A DNA stretch of 64,000 bases from Trametopsis cervina. Taxonomy: Eukaryota > Basidiomycota > Agaricomycetes > Polyporales > Irpicaceae. The notes under the pieces are model-generated. The model worked only from the letters and a program-made list of their open reading frames with translations, was not told the origin of the DNA and searched no databases. Each line of letters starts with the position of its first letter. The stretch's first letter is position 1. Below, piece after piece: positions 54,401 to 64,000 of the stretch. The DNA is taken from positions 1,612,001 through 1,676,000 of the forward strand of contig MU278349.1 in the NCBI GenBank assembly GCA_022385755.1. The letters run 5' to 3'. The translations under genes were made by a program, and so were the position numbers.

Positions 54401-55547
54401 ACGTCACTGTCGTCCGCTCGAAGCTGAGGCAGGCTCTCCTCGATATCCTGACGCATGCGACGCAATTCCTCCTTCTTTTCGTCATCAAGCTCCTCTTCGT
54501 CCTGCATATTTTGCATCAGGTCAACCATAGCATCAACGGCTTCTTCCTTCCGCTGTTCCATTGTCTCCTTCTCCTTTCGTCGTTGCGTCCACGCAGGCCG
54601 CTGGTGAGACGAGATGCCATTTACGGCGACATGGAGTGCCATGGTGTCCAGAAACCGAGTTCTCGTGCCTCGCAAATCGTATTCCTCCAGGATTCGTCCG
54701 CGGTCGTAAGATACGTTGTGTCCGACAACGACGCGTGGCGTGTTATAGCTGCCGAGCGGGATAAGCTGTTGAGTATCTGTTGTTTCTCCAAGAAGCCACG
54801 GTGAAACCCAGGAATACCAGGCGTTCTTGGATGCAGCACACGCCATGATCGCGAAGGGGCTCTCCGCCGGCAGCGTCTCCACGTCGAAGACGAGCATGAG
54901 CTCTGCGACTCCGTCATGTTCAGGGTATTCCACTGAGATGTGGTATCCAGAGCCGTCTTCTGAATATAGGTACTTCGTCCATCCAGAATGTATGTTCCAG
55001 TACTCAGGGCGTGGCGGGAGTTTCGTCGTCGCGAGGTCCTTCGCAAATGAGAGCCATGGCTGCGCCACCTCCTCTCCGATGTTGTGGAAATGTGCGTCCA
55101 GGTTGTGTCCTTGCAACGGCGGAAGTGTGAATCCCGTATCCGGTAGCACTGACCCCTGACTGGGGTCAAGGCCGTGTTTGGTGAGGTGCTCCCTTGCAAT
55201 TTGTACATACTCTTCTTTGGGAGCAGGGAAAGAGACATTACGGAAGAGCTGTTTGTGCAATTCTCGCGAGAGAAGCTGTACGCCGAGCTCGTTCCTTTTG
55301 ACTGCAGTAATATTTTCAGAACACGGCGGTCAGACTAACGTGAAGCAGACGGACCATGTCGTTGGGGAAACCGCTCTTGCACTGGCGTTTTCTCCTCCTG
55401 CTCGTCAAGCCTTGGCAAGAACCTCTTTTTAAGCCCGTGTGTGAATGAAGATCGCGGAAGCTGCTTCTGTTGGAGGGCATTGGTAGGACATGTCGTGTGA
55501 AGAAATCGTGCAGTATAAGAAAGCTGATTGTTGACTTTGACGAGCAT
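51469..55547 (-). CDS. MIP1: MIP1, mitochondrial DNA polymerase gamma catalytic subunit
   Basis: Family A polymerase that replicates mtDNA. It starts at 55547 (MLVKVNNQLSYTARFLHTTC, a presequence). An intron at about 55299-55335 brings the frame into KRNELGVQLLSRELHKQLFR. The 3'-5' exonuclease motifs are present: Exo I VFDVETLP (about 54880), Exo II VVGHNVSYDRGR (about 54720) and Exo III YCSYDVYVTH (about 54225). The spacer is rich in Glu/Lys/Arg. Polymerase motif A is ALVGADVDSEELWISSAMGD (about 52665-52710), motif B SRDAAKVFNYSRIYGAG (about 52480-52530) and motif C SVHDELRYLV (about 52065-52095). So both activities should be intact. A fungal-type C-terminal extension, basic (KKRTPKSATTKPKRK) then acidic, ends at 51469. 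Only two or three introns, unusually few here. It is 290 bp from the divergent transporter gene. Confidence 0.95.
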
Positions 55548-55837
55548 ACGGGTTGCGTTGGCATCCGGACTATGCTTAAAAGCGAGTACACAACCTGTAC
55601 GCTCTGTCGCGAAGTACGTTGCGGTGAGAGACAGAGAAATGTTGGGTGTGACGGCACATCCCAGCAAAGCTAATATGTAGCGGAGCGCCCAAGATCGACG
55701 CGGACGCGTACTTGCCTCTTCCGGAGAGCTTACTTGGTGACTCTCAGCCTTCCGTCTTTGCCACCAGTCTGAGGCGGTGAGAGCGAGCACTCTAGTTAAC
55801 CCCCACACCATACCTCGTCTTACACTTTTGAACACAA
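55548..55837. promoter_or_regulatory. Bidirectional promoter region MIP1 / nucleoside transporter
   Basis: This is 290 bp between divergent ATGs. No TATA box is obvious. The minus-strand reading frame stays open upstream of the chosen MIP1 ATG (to about 55871), so a longer MIP1 N-terminus cannot be excluded, although the presequence-like start at 55547 is preferred. Confidence 0.45.
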
Positions 55838-57456
55838 ATGTCCGTTCACCAGCGCCCCTCTTCTGCGGCATACCAGCCTATCTCTCAGGGCGAAGACGAA
55901 GTTGAAGCCACTTCGCCACCAGCCTTGAACGTGGAAGAAGACGAGGAGGCGTTAGCAGGAGAGTTCGTCGCTCAAGAGTACGCTGCGGGCCACGATAGAA
56001 GAGTGTATTGGATACATGTTATATTGGGTAGTGCGATACTACTACCCTGGAATGGTGAGTACATACCGCAAACGTGAGCTTCGATTAACGTACCAATTGC
56101 CTTGTAGCCTTAATTACAGCGACGCCATATTTTCTTGCAAGGTTAACGGGTTCCGTTCTGAAAAGCACGTTCAGCTCATATTTGTCCACAACGTTCACTG
56201 TGGCCAATTTTGGATTCCTGGCTCACGCGACGAGTACATCCCAGCAGGTCCGTTTCTTTCAATGGTCTTGTGGAAAGCATAATGAACTTGTGTACGCCCT
56301 TAGTCCACTAGTTCTCGCAGAATCTTGCTGGCTATCTCTTGGCTCACACTCCTCACCTTCACGCTTACACTGAGCACATACATCCACACGTCCGCCGGCG
56401 TGTTCTTCGCGTTCGTGATCATTAATGGCATTTGTCAAGCTGCGGCAGGCTCCTACCTGCAAACAGCGGCCATTGCTGTTGCATCGTTATTCGGACCCAC
56501 CGCTATTCAAGCAGTCATGACGGGGCAAGCGGCAATAGCAATTGCTGTTAGCGGAGTTGAAGTTCTCAGCGCCGCTGGCTCTATACATACCAATGGCGCA
56601 GGCGAAATCATAGCAGAGAGCGAACCCGAGGAGAAATCTGCCTTCGTATTCTTCACGCTTTCGACTCTCTTCCTGGTACTCAGCGCTGGTGCGCAGATAC
56701 TATTGACGCGCTTGCCGACTTACAAGATGTTGATGCAACAGTTCCACGTCACGGCTGAACGCAGCTTGTCTAATTCTCAGCCTGACATAGCACAGAGCCA
56801 CGGCGAGTCGAAGCAGCATCAACTCTTTCGCGTCGGCAAGGCCAACGTCATCTACAACATGGCGGTTGCGTATGTCTTTGTTGTGACCCTGGTATGAATG
56901 TGATAATGGTCCTAAGGTCTCGCTGATAGCTTACTTCTATTTTGTACAGGCTGTCTTTCCCCCCATCACGATATCGGTTTTACCAACAAATCCAGCAACA
57001 CATCCGCTACTCTTCAGTGCAATTCACTTCTTTGTGTTCAATGTCGGAGATTTCTTTGGACGCTACATCTGCTCTTTCCCGCGCCTCGTAATCTGGTCTC
57101 CCAAACGCCTTCTCTCCCTGTCCCTCGCTCGGACGCTGTTCATTCCCATATTCCTTATGTGTAACGTTCAACGTCCGACCTTGTCGCAGTCTGCGTCCAC
57201 GGCGATCATCAACTCAGACGTCCTCTTCATGCTCATTCTGCTAGCTTTCGGACTCAGCAATGGCTATGTGTCTAGTCTTTGTATGATGGCTGCACCATCG
57301 GTGGAGCACAATCCGCGTCTGAAAGGGCGCGTCGAGGACGTTGATGTCGCAGCGACTGTCGCAAGCTTCTGCTTAGTCGGCGGTCTAGCGATAGGAGGCT
57401 TCGCAAGCTTCGCTGTACGGGCAGCTGTATGTGACTGTAACCCATTCCGAGGATAG
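55838..57456 (+). CDS. Equilibrative nucleoside transporter (ENT/SLC29, FUN26-like)
   Basis: Membrane transporter for nucleosides, in fungi often vacuolar (yeast Fun26). It starts at 55838 (MSVHQRPSSAAYQPISQ) with a hydrophilic, acidic N-terminal tail that includes a dileucine-poor EDEEALAGEF stretch. TM1 carries the family motif SAILLPWNALITATPYFLAR, whose Asn codon is completed across an intron at about 56053-56107. Later blocks are FTVANFGFLAHATST, FAFVIINGICQAAAGSYLQT (TM4 region), GQAAIAIAVSGVEVLSA, VFPPITISVLPTN, FVFNVGDFFGRYI (the conserved N-x-x-D-x-x-GR motif of TM8), LAFGLSNGYVSSLCMMAAPS, and the end GGFASFAVRAAVCDCNPF. Eleven TM segments are expected. The stop is at 57456. Neighbouring MIP1 consumes dNTPs, but a functional link is only speculative. 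Confidence 0.92.
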
Positions 57457-57754
57457 GATATATGCATCGCATAACTCGCTTGGATGTTTATTCCGACATC
57501 CATCCTTAACGCCTCCTGTAGGACATTACTTATTATGTAGCGCTACTGGATAGATAATATACTACAATTCGCTTACTCAATGTTCGTTTTCTACCTCTCC
57601 AGCGCGAAGTTCGAATTGAGTACCGAGTGTACTGTTCGTGCTCGTTGGGCGCCTCAGGCCCGGCCCGGACACAAGCACAAAGTTTTTGGACATTCTCGGA
57701 TTTGTGGCAAACGTTCTAAGTTGTTGACACGGGACTGCACTTTTATACTCACCT

Positions 57755-60583
57755 ATGAGTACCTCCATCGGCGATCCGTTCTTGCTTTCTAGTTATTCAG
57801 TCTCTCAAAAAGCCGGATCCTTCGCAGCCAGCGGGCCTTCCAAGCTCACCAGTATCTATGCAAGTCATCATAATGGCCTAAGCCCAGAAGGATATGTGGT
57901 CGCAACAGCGCAGGGAGATGGGTTGCACATCCTAGACGTGAGTGCTATTGGAATTCACACTGCTCAGCGTCCGCATTCATGTCCCACTCTCTGTGTATTG
58001 AAATGTTCAACGTTTTACCCTGCCTCACACGAGTGCGCTCGGCGCACGTCTCCGTCTTCGCAATATTTTCAACTTTGCTAATCCCAGTTTAATGATAGCC
58101 TTCGACGCTGCACCCAATAGTATCGCATACACTCGGCCCGTCCACTGTTTTCTCGTGCCCTGCAGTGTCCCGCATAGCACCGAGTTCTGAAGGGTCGCGG
58201 AGTTCTACGTATGCGGTATTGGAAAACGCTCAAGGAATCAATCCTAACGAACGAGGGCGTACAGTACGCGTTTGGATTGACGATGCATCGGGCGAGGGGA
58301 CTTCCTCGGTCCAACAGCGAATGTTCTCCAGTGTGGTAAGTCCCCGAACAAACGAAAATACATGAAACACTCTAATTCGCACATGCAGCTTCCTCATCGT
58401 GTCTCTCGCATCTCACTGGCGGAGGAACTGCCCGAAAATGTGCTATTCCTCGGCGAACATGGGGACCTGACGGTTACGGACAATGAAGTCAACGTGCTAT
58501 ATACATATTCACCTTCAGATGCCAACATCCGACCTATAAGAAGTTTCGTCTTCGGTCGGCGAACATGTTCCTTCGTCCCCAGTCGATCAGCCTTCAAACA
58601 AGGTGCAGTGGTGGTTACAGTAGCCAATGTTGACGAGTCGGTGCGACTCGTGATCCTCGCAGCTGAAGCGAGTAAGACCACTGTCCTTGCTGAGTGTCCT
58701 GTTCCAGTGGAAAAAGCGGTGAGACTCCGTCGTTTGCTCGCCGCTGCCAATATTAATGGATAGACAGGACGTTATCGACGCATCGTGCAGTCGCTCAGGG
58801 TTCATCTCTCTCCTATGTCCGTCCTTTCACAAATTCCAGATGTATAGCCGACTTACGTTCAGGTGCAGTGCGATCAGGGGATTGGTATTCTCTTCAAATC
58901 GAAACCCCTGACTTCTCAAATGTGGCTCTTTCGAAACCCTCTCCGCCTCTCTTTCTAAAAGGCCTATCCTTTCTGGCAAACGCGCCTGTTGTGCCTGCGG
59001 AGGAGGTCGCCGTCGCATCTATTGGCTCGTCCCACGTCCTTCTAGCCGGTGTGACAGGCACTGGATCCCCAGACCTTGTCCTGTTGTTGTGGGATTTGCA
59101 GTACGGCGTGCTTCTAGCTCACAAGACTGTCCCTGTGCCGACCTCCCTTAACCGCAACAAGAAGCGTGGCATTGACATCGAGCTTGTTGTGCCCTCAAGC
59201 CAAACACAGCAGGCTTTATTAGTCCTCAGCGTAAAGGCTGGCCTGACTGGTATCAATGGCACCTCTCATGAGGATCCCCCATCGAACGACGCTACACAGA
59301 GATCCACCATTCTCATCCTTCCGTTCTCAGCTCCTCCTACATCGACGCTGGCAAATGCACTTGGCCGGGCGACGGCCGGCGAGAAATGGCTCGCGAGCAA
59401 GTCTGCTGCGAAAACATCAAGTGCAAATATCGATGCTGATCAGACGAAATGTTTACGGCACATGCACAGTGCTATGGACCAGAGGAGGGTTGAGGCAGTC
59501 GACGAAGCATTCTTCTCTTGGGTCTCACGCGCCGATTCTAAGCCCTCAGCGAGAGGGGCAGTGAAATTACCTTATGCTCACGAGTTCGTCAAGCAGGTTC
59601 TGGAAATTGTCCTGCGCCCTCCCAAATCGCCAAACGCCGAGATCCCTTATTCATCCAAGGTGGTGCGTCACTTGCTCGGCAAGCGTTGCGTTTCCTCAAG
59701 TATGCTCTCCGGAGGCTTGTTGCCTGCTTTGCGTCTGAGAAAGGATTGGGTGAGCTTACAGCCCCGTTACACTTATCTCATAGTGATATTGAAGAGTGGA
59801 CTTAGGATTCGATCCTTTTAGCCATCAAAGCTGTGGTCGACCTTCCTGAAAGTGACTTGATGGCCCTATTGTGCTTTACCGCGAAAACACCGCGTCAGCT
59901 GGAAAAGCAACCTGCCACAGACCAATCTGCCATGGACGTGGACATTACTACATCTCCGGGTGATCTTTCACTGGCCTCTCTACTACCTCTTTGCGTTACA
60001 TATCGGACAACGGCCTCCGCTCTAAGGCTCGCATTTCGGAAACAGTTTGGTGACGCTGCTGCCCTGACCTCTGTACTCGAGGCCCTTGCGGGATGGCTTC
60101 GTTCATACGCTGAAGAGGGGCCTCAATTACTTCCTGAAGGGACCAAAAAGGACCTACATGGTGCATTAATTCCGAAATATGAGGAGAAACAGAAGAACTG
60201 CGGCTTACCGCCCCTAGAGAAGGTACATCTTCATTGAATTCATGCTAGGAATGTTACTGATGCATAACGGCCAGATTATAACATTTGTCCAGACCATACT
60301 GGACTCATCGTTCCTTTCTCTGCTCTCTTATCCTCCATCATTTGCGATTCTTCGGGAGATATTGTCCTATGTTGAACCAGAAGTGACGTTCACAGATGAT
60401 CTGGACCAACTGCGGGGGCCGCTCGAGCCATTCGTTAAGGCACATAACCAGATGCTTCGTCTCGCCGCTCATGGACCCGAAAAGCCAGATCTGAGCGTAG
60501 ACTGGAGAAAGAAGCGAAAGGAAGCTCACGAGCAGGCGACGATCGCTGTGGGCGTGTATCAAGTAGAGGAGCTTATTCTATAG
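57755..60583 (+). CDS. NOL11/Utp8-like nucleolar protein (tentative)
   Basis: Probable t-UTP component of the small-subunit processome, needed for rDNA transcription and early 18S processing. It starts at 57755 (MSTSIGDPFLLSSYSVSQKA). The N-terminal half looks like a divergent beta-propeller: PEGYVVATAQGDGLHILD, VFSCPAVSRIAPSSEGS, RTVRVWIDDASGEG, ENVLFLGEHGDLTVTDNEVN, then EVAVASIGSSHVLLAGVTG and PDLVLLLWDLQYGVLLAHKT. That last pair resembles the NOL11 region with ...DHVAVLG...LSVWNI. The C-terminal half is alpha-helical (LTSVLEALAGWLRSYAEE, FVQTILDSSFLSLLSYPPSF) and ends with a basic WRKKRKEAHEQ segment at 60583. No catalytic motif is seen. Topology and order fit NOL11/Utp8, but identity is low, so a different propeller protein is possible. 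Confidence 0.5.
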
Positions 60584-60945
60584 GTTGCGCTTACATTTCT
60601 TGCTTACATTCACTGTTGTATACTTCTTTTGTAAGCAACGCTCTCTAATACGTCGGTTTCTTCAAGCCAGCTCCATGTTCGCCGCTCAACGAGCTGGCAT
60701 ATCTTTCTTACAGTACACTGACTACGCGATCGACATAGCGAATCATGTAAGGTGCGCTAGTAACGGATATCTCTTTGCTGTGGCACTGACATTTCCATCA
60801 ATGGATAGACATGTCAGGTGTAAACCGGGCCTTTCGTCCGTTTCCCACCATTGTCTCACGCATTGTGCCCGAGACACCATACCACTAATCACTCGTACTC
60901 AGACATCGACCAGGAAGTTGACTCCTTGCTGCCTCACTGGATCCT
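60584..60945. other. Interval upstream of the P450 gene
   Basis: About 360 bp containing several ATGs and short open stretches, but nothing matching a P450 N-terminus except the sequence starting at 60946. Presumably promoter and 5' UTR. Confidence 0.4.
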
Positions 60946-63315
60946 ATGGTTATGTCTGTTTCAATAGGTAAAGGCACAGGATTCGTGATCCTCTTGTGGC
61001 TGTTGCGCAGGTTATATCGCCTCCGTTACGTCCGGTCTTCACTCGATAACATTCCTGGCCCACCGTCAACGTCGCTTTGGAAAGGTGCGCGGAGACACTG
61101 ATTGGTCGGATACGTTCCTTCTCACTATGTTTGTTGACACGCTAGGGAACATCGGTTCCTTATTCCACCGTCATGCATGGGAATATCATGACGAACTGAT
61201 GCAGAAGTACGGGGCCGTGGTGCGGTTCAATGGGCTCTTCAATGTGGGCACCTTCTCTGCCCCTTCCTGCCCCGCACAAGTAACACTGATGGATCTATCC
61301 GTAGAGCCGAGCCTTATACGTATACGATCCATTAGCATTACAGCACATTGTGGTGAGGGACCAGAATGTGTTTGAGGAACCATATTGGTTTGTCGCGTAC
61401 GTACAAGTAATTATCTGCTACCACTTGCCAGAATTGAACGGTTGTGCCCTTGCAGGTCAAATCACGTCATATTCGGGCCTAGTCTACTAGCAACCCTCGG
61501 TATGTTCACATCGTTCATATGTGTGCACACAAACGTAGCGACCTCGAACCAGGTGACCACCACCGGAAGCAACGTAAACTGCTCAACCCAGTATTCTCAA
61601 TTGCTCATCTGCGTCAAGTCACGCCAATATTCTATCAAACAATCACCCGTGTTCGTGCCATCCTTACATGAGTCTAAGCGAAAGTTAATGTTGAAGTTCG
61701 TCACCAACAGCTCCGAAGCGCTCTCGAAGTGAGAGTGACAGATTCGTCCGTAGAAATTGATATGTTACATTGGATGAATCGCACTGCACTCGAACTAGTC
61801 GGACAAGGAGGCCTCGGACACTCCTTTGACCCGTTGACCGAAGATATACACCACGAGTTTGGCGAAGCAATCAAGGAGCTGGTGTAAGCTGAACGGATTT
61901 GCCCCGTATCGTGCTCCTACGCATTCTCACCTCACCAAGTCCTACAGCATGGGCCCTCACCCCTTTCAGGATGCTCATGCCTATACTTGGCAAACTTGGC
62001 CCTTCGCGATTCCGTCGATGGCTAGCTGAAAGATGGCCGAACCCTCATGTCAAGAAAGCCTTGCATATTATTGATACACTGGAGCGGACATCGAGGGAAA
62101 TATTCTATAGCAAGAAGATTGCGCTAGAGAAAGGCGATGAAGCCGTAGTGCACCAAGTAGGAGAAGGGAAAGATATTATGAGCATATTGCGTAAGTCCCA
62201 TTAATCTTGTTGTTCGTCCCAGTAGATCATAGTTTTACAGTCAAGGCAAATATGGAGGTCAGTAGCGAAGAAAGGCTCTCGGAAGAAGAGCTTGTCGCTC
62301 AAATGTCGTGAGTGCCTTCATAGAGTGTGATCTGCTCATGCATTTACCAGGGAGATGTAAGGACGATGTGCTTTGCGGCAACTGATACCACCTCAACTGC
62401 TCTCGCTCGTACTCTTCATCTGCTTTCTCAACATCCTGAGGTTCAGGACAAACTCCGAGAGGAAATCATTGACGCGCGACATGGAAGTAACATCTCTTAC
62501 GATCAGCTCATTGAACTTCCCTACCTGGACGCTGTTTGTCGAGAAACACTACGTGTGTGAGTGCCTGAACTCACTAAAATGCCCTGACGTTAACAATATT
62601 ATCATGAAGATATCCTCCATCTAATCTCGCCGCACGAGAGTAAGTGCTTCCTGTGAGCTCATCCATTGAATAGAATGTCATTTCTCTCTTGGCACAGAGC
62701 GCACCAAGACGCTGTTTTGCCGCTATCCAATCCTATCACTGGCATTGACGGTACAGTTTCAAACGAAATCGTAGTACCGAACGGCACATACATAATGGTA
62801 GCTATAAGAGCTTGCAACAGGAATAAAGCTATTTGGGGAGACGACGCCGATGAGTGGAAGCCCGAACGGTGGCTATCTCCTCTTCCAGAATCTGTCGTGA
62901 AGGCCAAGATTCCTGGCGTATACGCCCACCAGTACGTCCCCAGGGTTCTTCTGCGTACGAATTCTTACTGCCGCTCAGGATGACCTTTCTTGGTGGAGGG
63001 CGGGCCTGCATGTACGTATTGACTTCAGTGCATCGAGACACGGTATACTGATTCCGATTGGCAGTGGTTTCAAGTTCTCACAATTGGAAATGAGTGGGTT
63101 CTATGTTGCGAGATTTTCAATGCCAATAACTGACTGCACACTCGCTTGCAGAGGTCGTACTATCCGTGCTACTAGAATCGTTCAAGTTTTCTCTGGGGCA
63201 GAAGGATATAACGTGGAACTTCGCCTCTCCGGCGTATCCGACTGTGGGAAAGATAAGCACGAAGGCTTCTTTACCTCTGAATGTTCAGCGAGTACATGTA
63301 GCTGGTAGTACATGA
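60946..63315 (+). CDS. Cytochrome P450 monooxygenase
   Basis: ER-anchored haem-thiolate monooxygenase of a basidiomycete CYP family. The start at 60946 (MVMSVSIGKGTGFVILLWLL) gives an N-terminal membrane anchor followed by the proline hinge DNIPGPPSTSLWKG. The C-helix is DHHRKQRKLLNPVFS (about 61552-61600). The I-helix oxygen-activation motif is CFAATDTTSTALAR (A-x-D-T-T, about 62360-62405). The ExxR motif is ETLR (about 62548), followed by PPSNLAAREAHQDAVLPLS and the WxPERW region EWKPERWLSPLPE. The haem loop is MTFLGGGRACIGFKFSQLEM (F-x-x-G-x-x-x-C-x-G), whose Ile codon is split by an intron at about 63012-63063. The stop is at 63313-63315. All junctions I checked keep the frame, so the gene looks functional. 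The substrate is unknown and no biosynthetic cluster is visible around it. Confidence 0.92.
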
Positions 63316-63505
63316 TAGTGACAGTCCGTGTTCGTAGTAGTGCTGCTAACGAGTGTAAATCATGCGCATTTCTGAATCAATCGCTGGGCGCTTCAGATGA
63401 TAAACCGAACCGAACCGGGTACAAGCTTGCTATTGTCGCTCGTACTCTTGTTTCCTGACATCTTAATTGGCCACAGGAACTTGACAGTATACGGCAACCA
63501 ACGAT

Positions 63506-64000
63506 ATGTCTACTGGGACGACACAATCTCCGTCGCAAATGACCACACAAATACCTCCAATGTCCCTACAACAAGAAGGTAGCTGCTTATTCACAACGGT
63601 TCACCACACGCTAACTGGCAGTCTTCAGATACTATCATTCATACTCGTATAACAAACGATGAAAAGTCACTACGTAAAGTCACGAAGAAGTTCTACAATT
63701 ATACAACTGTGGCGTTCGACCCAGTTGTCGCCCCAACACCTGGAAGTTCTATGTCGGTGGACGACGCGAGAGACGCATTTCTTGTAGAGCTCGCCACATT
63801 CCATCTGTCCTTGAAGAAAAGCCTGATGGTCTGTGAGGCGGAGGCAAGACAGATAGAGGAGTATCAGAAGGAAAAGGGGCGTATTGGTGAGCTCCCTCGT
63901 CCTTGGTCTCGCCGCTTCATCATTAACGTACATGGCCAGAGATGGAACATGCCCTGTTAACCGGTCAGATTGAAGGCCTGAAAGTGTCACTGGAGCAAGC
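63506..64000 (+). CDS. THOC7: THOC7, THO complex subunit 7 (3' partial)
   Basis: Subunit of the THO/TREX complex, which couples transcription to mRNA export. It starts at 63506 (MSTGTTQSPSQMTTQIPPM). The first intron must end at the AG of 63628-63629 (TCTTCAG), not at the earlier GCAG, to keep the frame into DTIIHTRITNDEKSLRKVTK and KFYNYTTVAFDP. The THOC7 signature helix follows: DDARDAFLVELATFHLSLKK and SLMVCEAEARQIEEYQKEKG (about 63760-63880). After an intron at about 63887-63939, MEHALLTGQIEGLKVSLEQA continues off the window. The long coiled coil is typical of the family, and the N-terminal helical block resembles animal THOC7 (...SMGKTLLVYDMNLREMENYEK). Confidence 0.82.

Noticed and set aside
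1..64000. Transposons, CRISPR arrays, rRNA genes, biosynthetic gene cluster
   Set aside because: I saw no transposase, reverse transcriptase or integrase motifs, no terminal repeats bounding an element, no regularly spaced repeats, no rRNA, and only a single P450 without a terpene, NRPS or PKS core gene.

Overview
The window is nuclear DNA of a filamentous basidiomycete, most likely an Agaricomycete. The genes are dense and lie on both strands. Almost all are interrupted by many short introns of roughly 45-70 nt with GT...AG ends. The protein repertoire is eukaryotic (TAF9, PRP31, MIP1, THOC7), and two genes encode DUF6535 membrane proteins, a family I know only from Agaricomycetes. No rRNA, CRISPR array or bacterial operon is present. 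About 24 protein genes and one tRNA gene can be supported. Two genes run off the ends: a KDM3-like JmjC demethylase on the left and THOC7 on the right. Gene spans below include introns.

1-9.3 kb holds chromatin and RNA genes plus an unusual ATPase: a KDM3-type H3K9 demethylase, a HerA/FtsK-like P-loop ATPase on the minus strand, the rRNA methyltransferase RRP8, and a Gfo/Idh/MocA oxidoreductase. 10-20 kb holds two DUF6535 paralogs facing each other (10.1-12.7 plus, 17.6-20.1 minus), which enclose GPC1 (glycerophosphocholine acyltransferase) and the Fe-S scaffold ISU1. 20.6-28.1 kb holds PRP31, the beta subunit of methylcrotonyl-CoA carboxylase, WDR89 and a single-pass membrane protein. 29-36.4 kb holds a 2-oxoglutarate/Fe(II) oxygenase, a MARVEL-type membrane protein and an ALE1-like MBOAT acyltransferase. 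An intron-containing tRNA-Ala(UGC) follows at 36.7 kb.

37-46.5 kb holds TAF9, SEC12, a NIPA-type Mg transporter, an F-box protein, a UPF0303/HbpS-like protein and the mitochondrial ssDNA-binding protein RIM1. Between the NIPA and F-box genes is a rearranged patch. A copy of the NIPA 3' end flanks a chimeric pseudogene stitched from pieces of the UPF0303 gene (44.7 kb) and the 2OG oxygenase gene (29-30.7 kb), both of which are intact in the same window.

46.7-64 kb holds HBS1, the mitochondrial DNA polymerase MIP1, an equilibrative nucleoside transporter, a NOL11/Utp8-like nucleolar protein, a cytochrome P450 and THOC7.

The most interesting signal is in HBS1. A 1.6-kb disordered exon ends in its own stop codon just before the GTPase exons. 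The phases show that skipping this exon joins the N-terminal exons to the GTPase exons exactly in frame. This is the architecture expected of a dual HBS1/SKI7-like gene working by alternative splicing, comparable to human HBS1L and HBS1LV3.

Functional links across the window: GPC1 and the MBOAT gene are consecutive steps in rebuilding phosphatidylcholine from glycerophosphocholine. RIM1 and MIP1 both act at the mitochondrial replication fork and flank HBS1. RRP8 and the NOL11/Utp8-like protein both belong to ribosome biogenesis.
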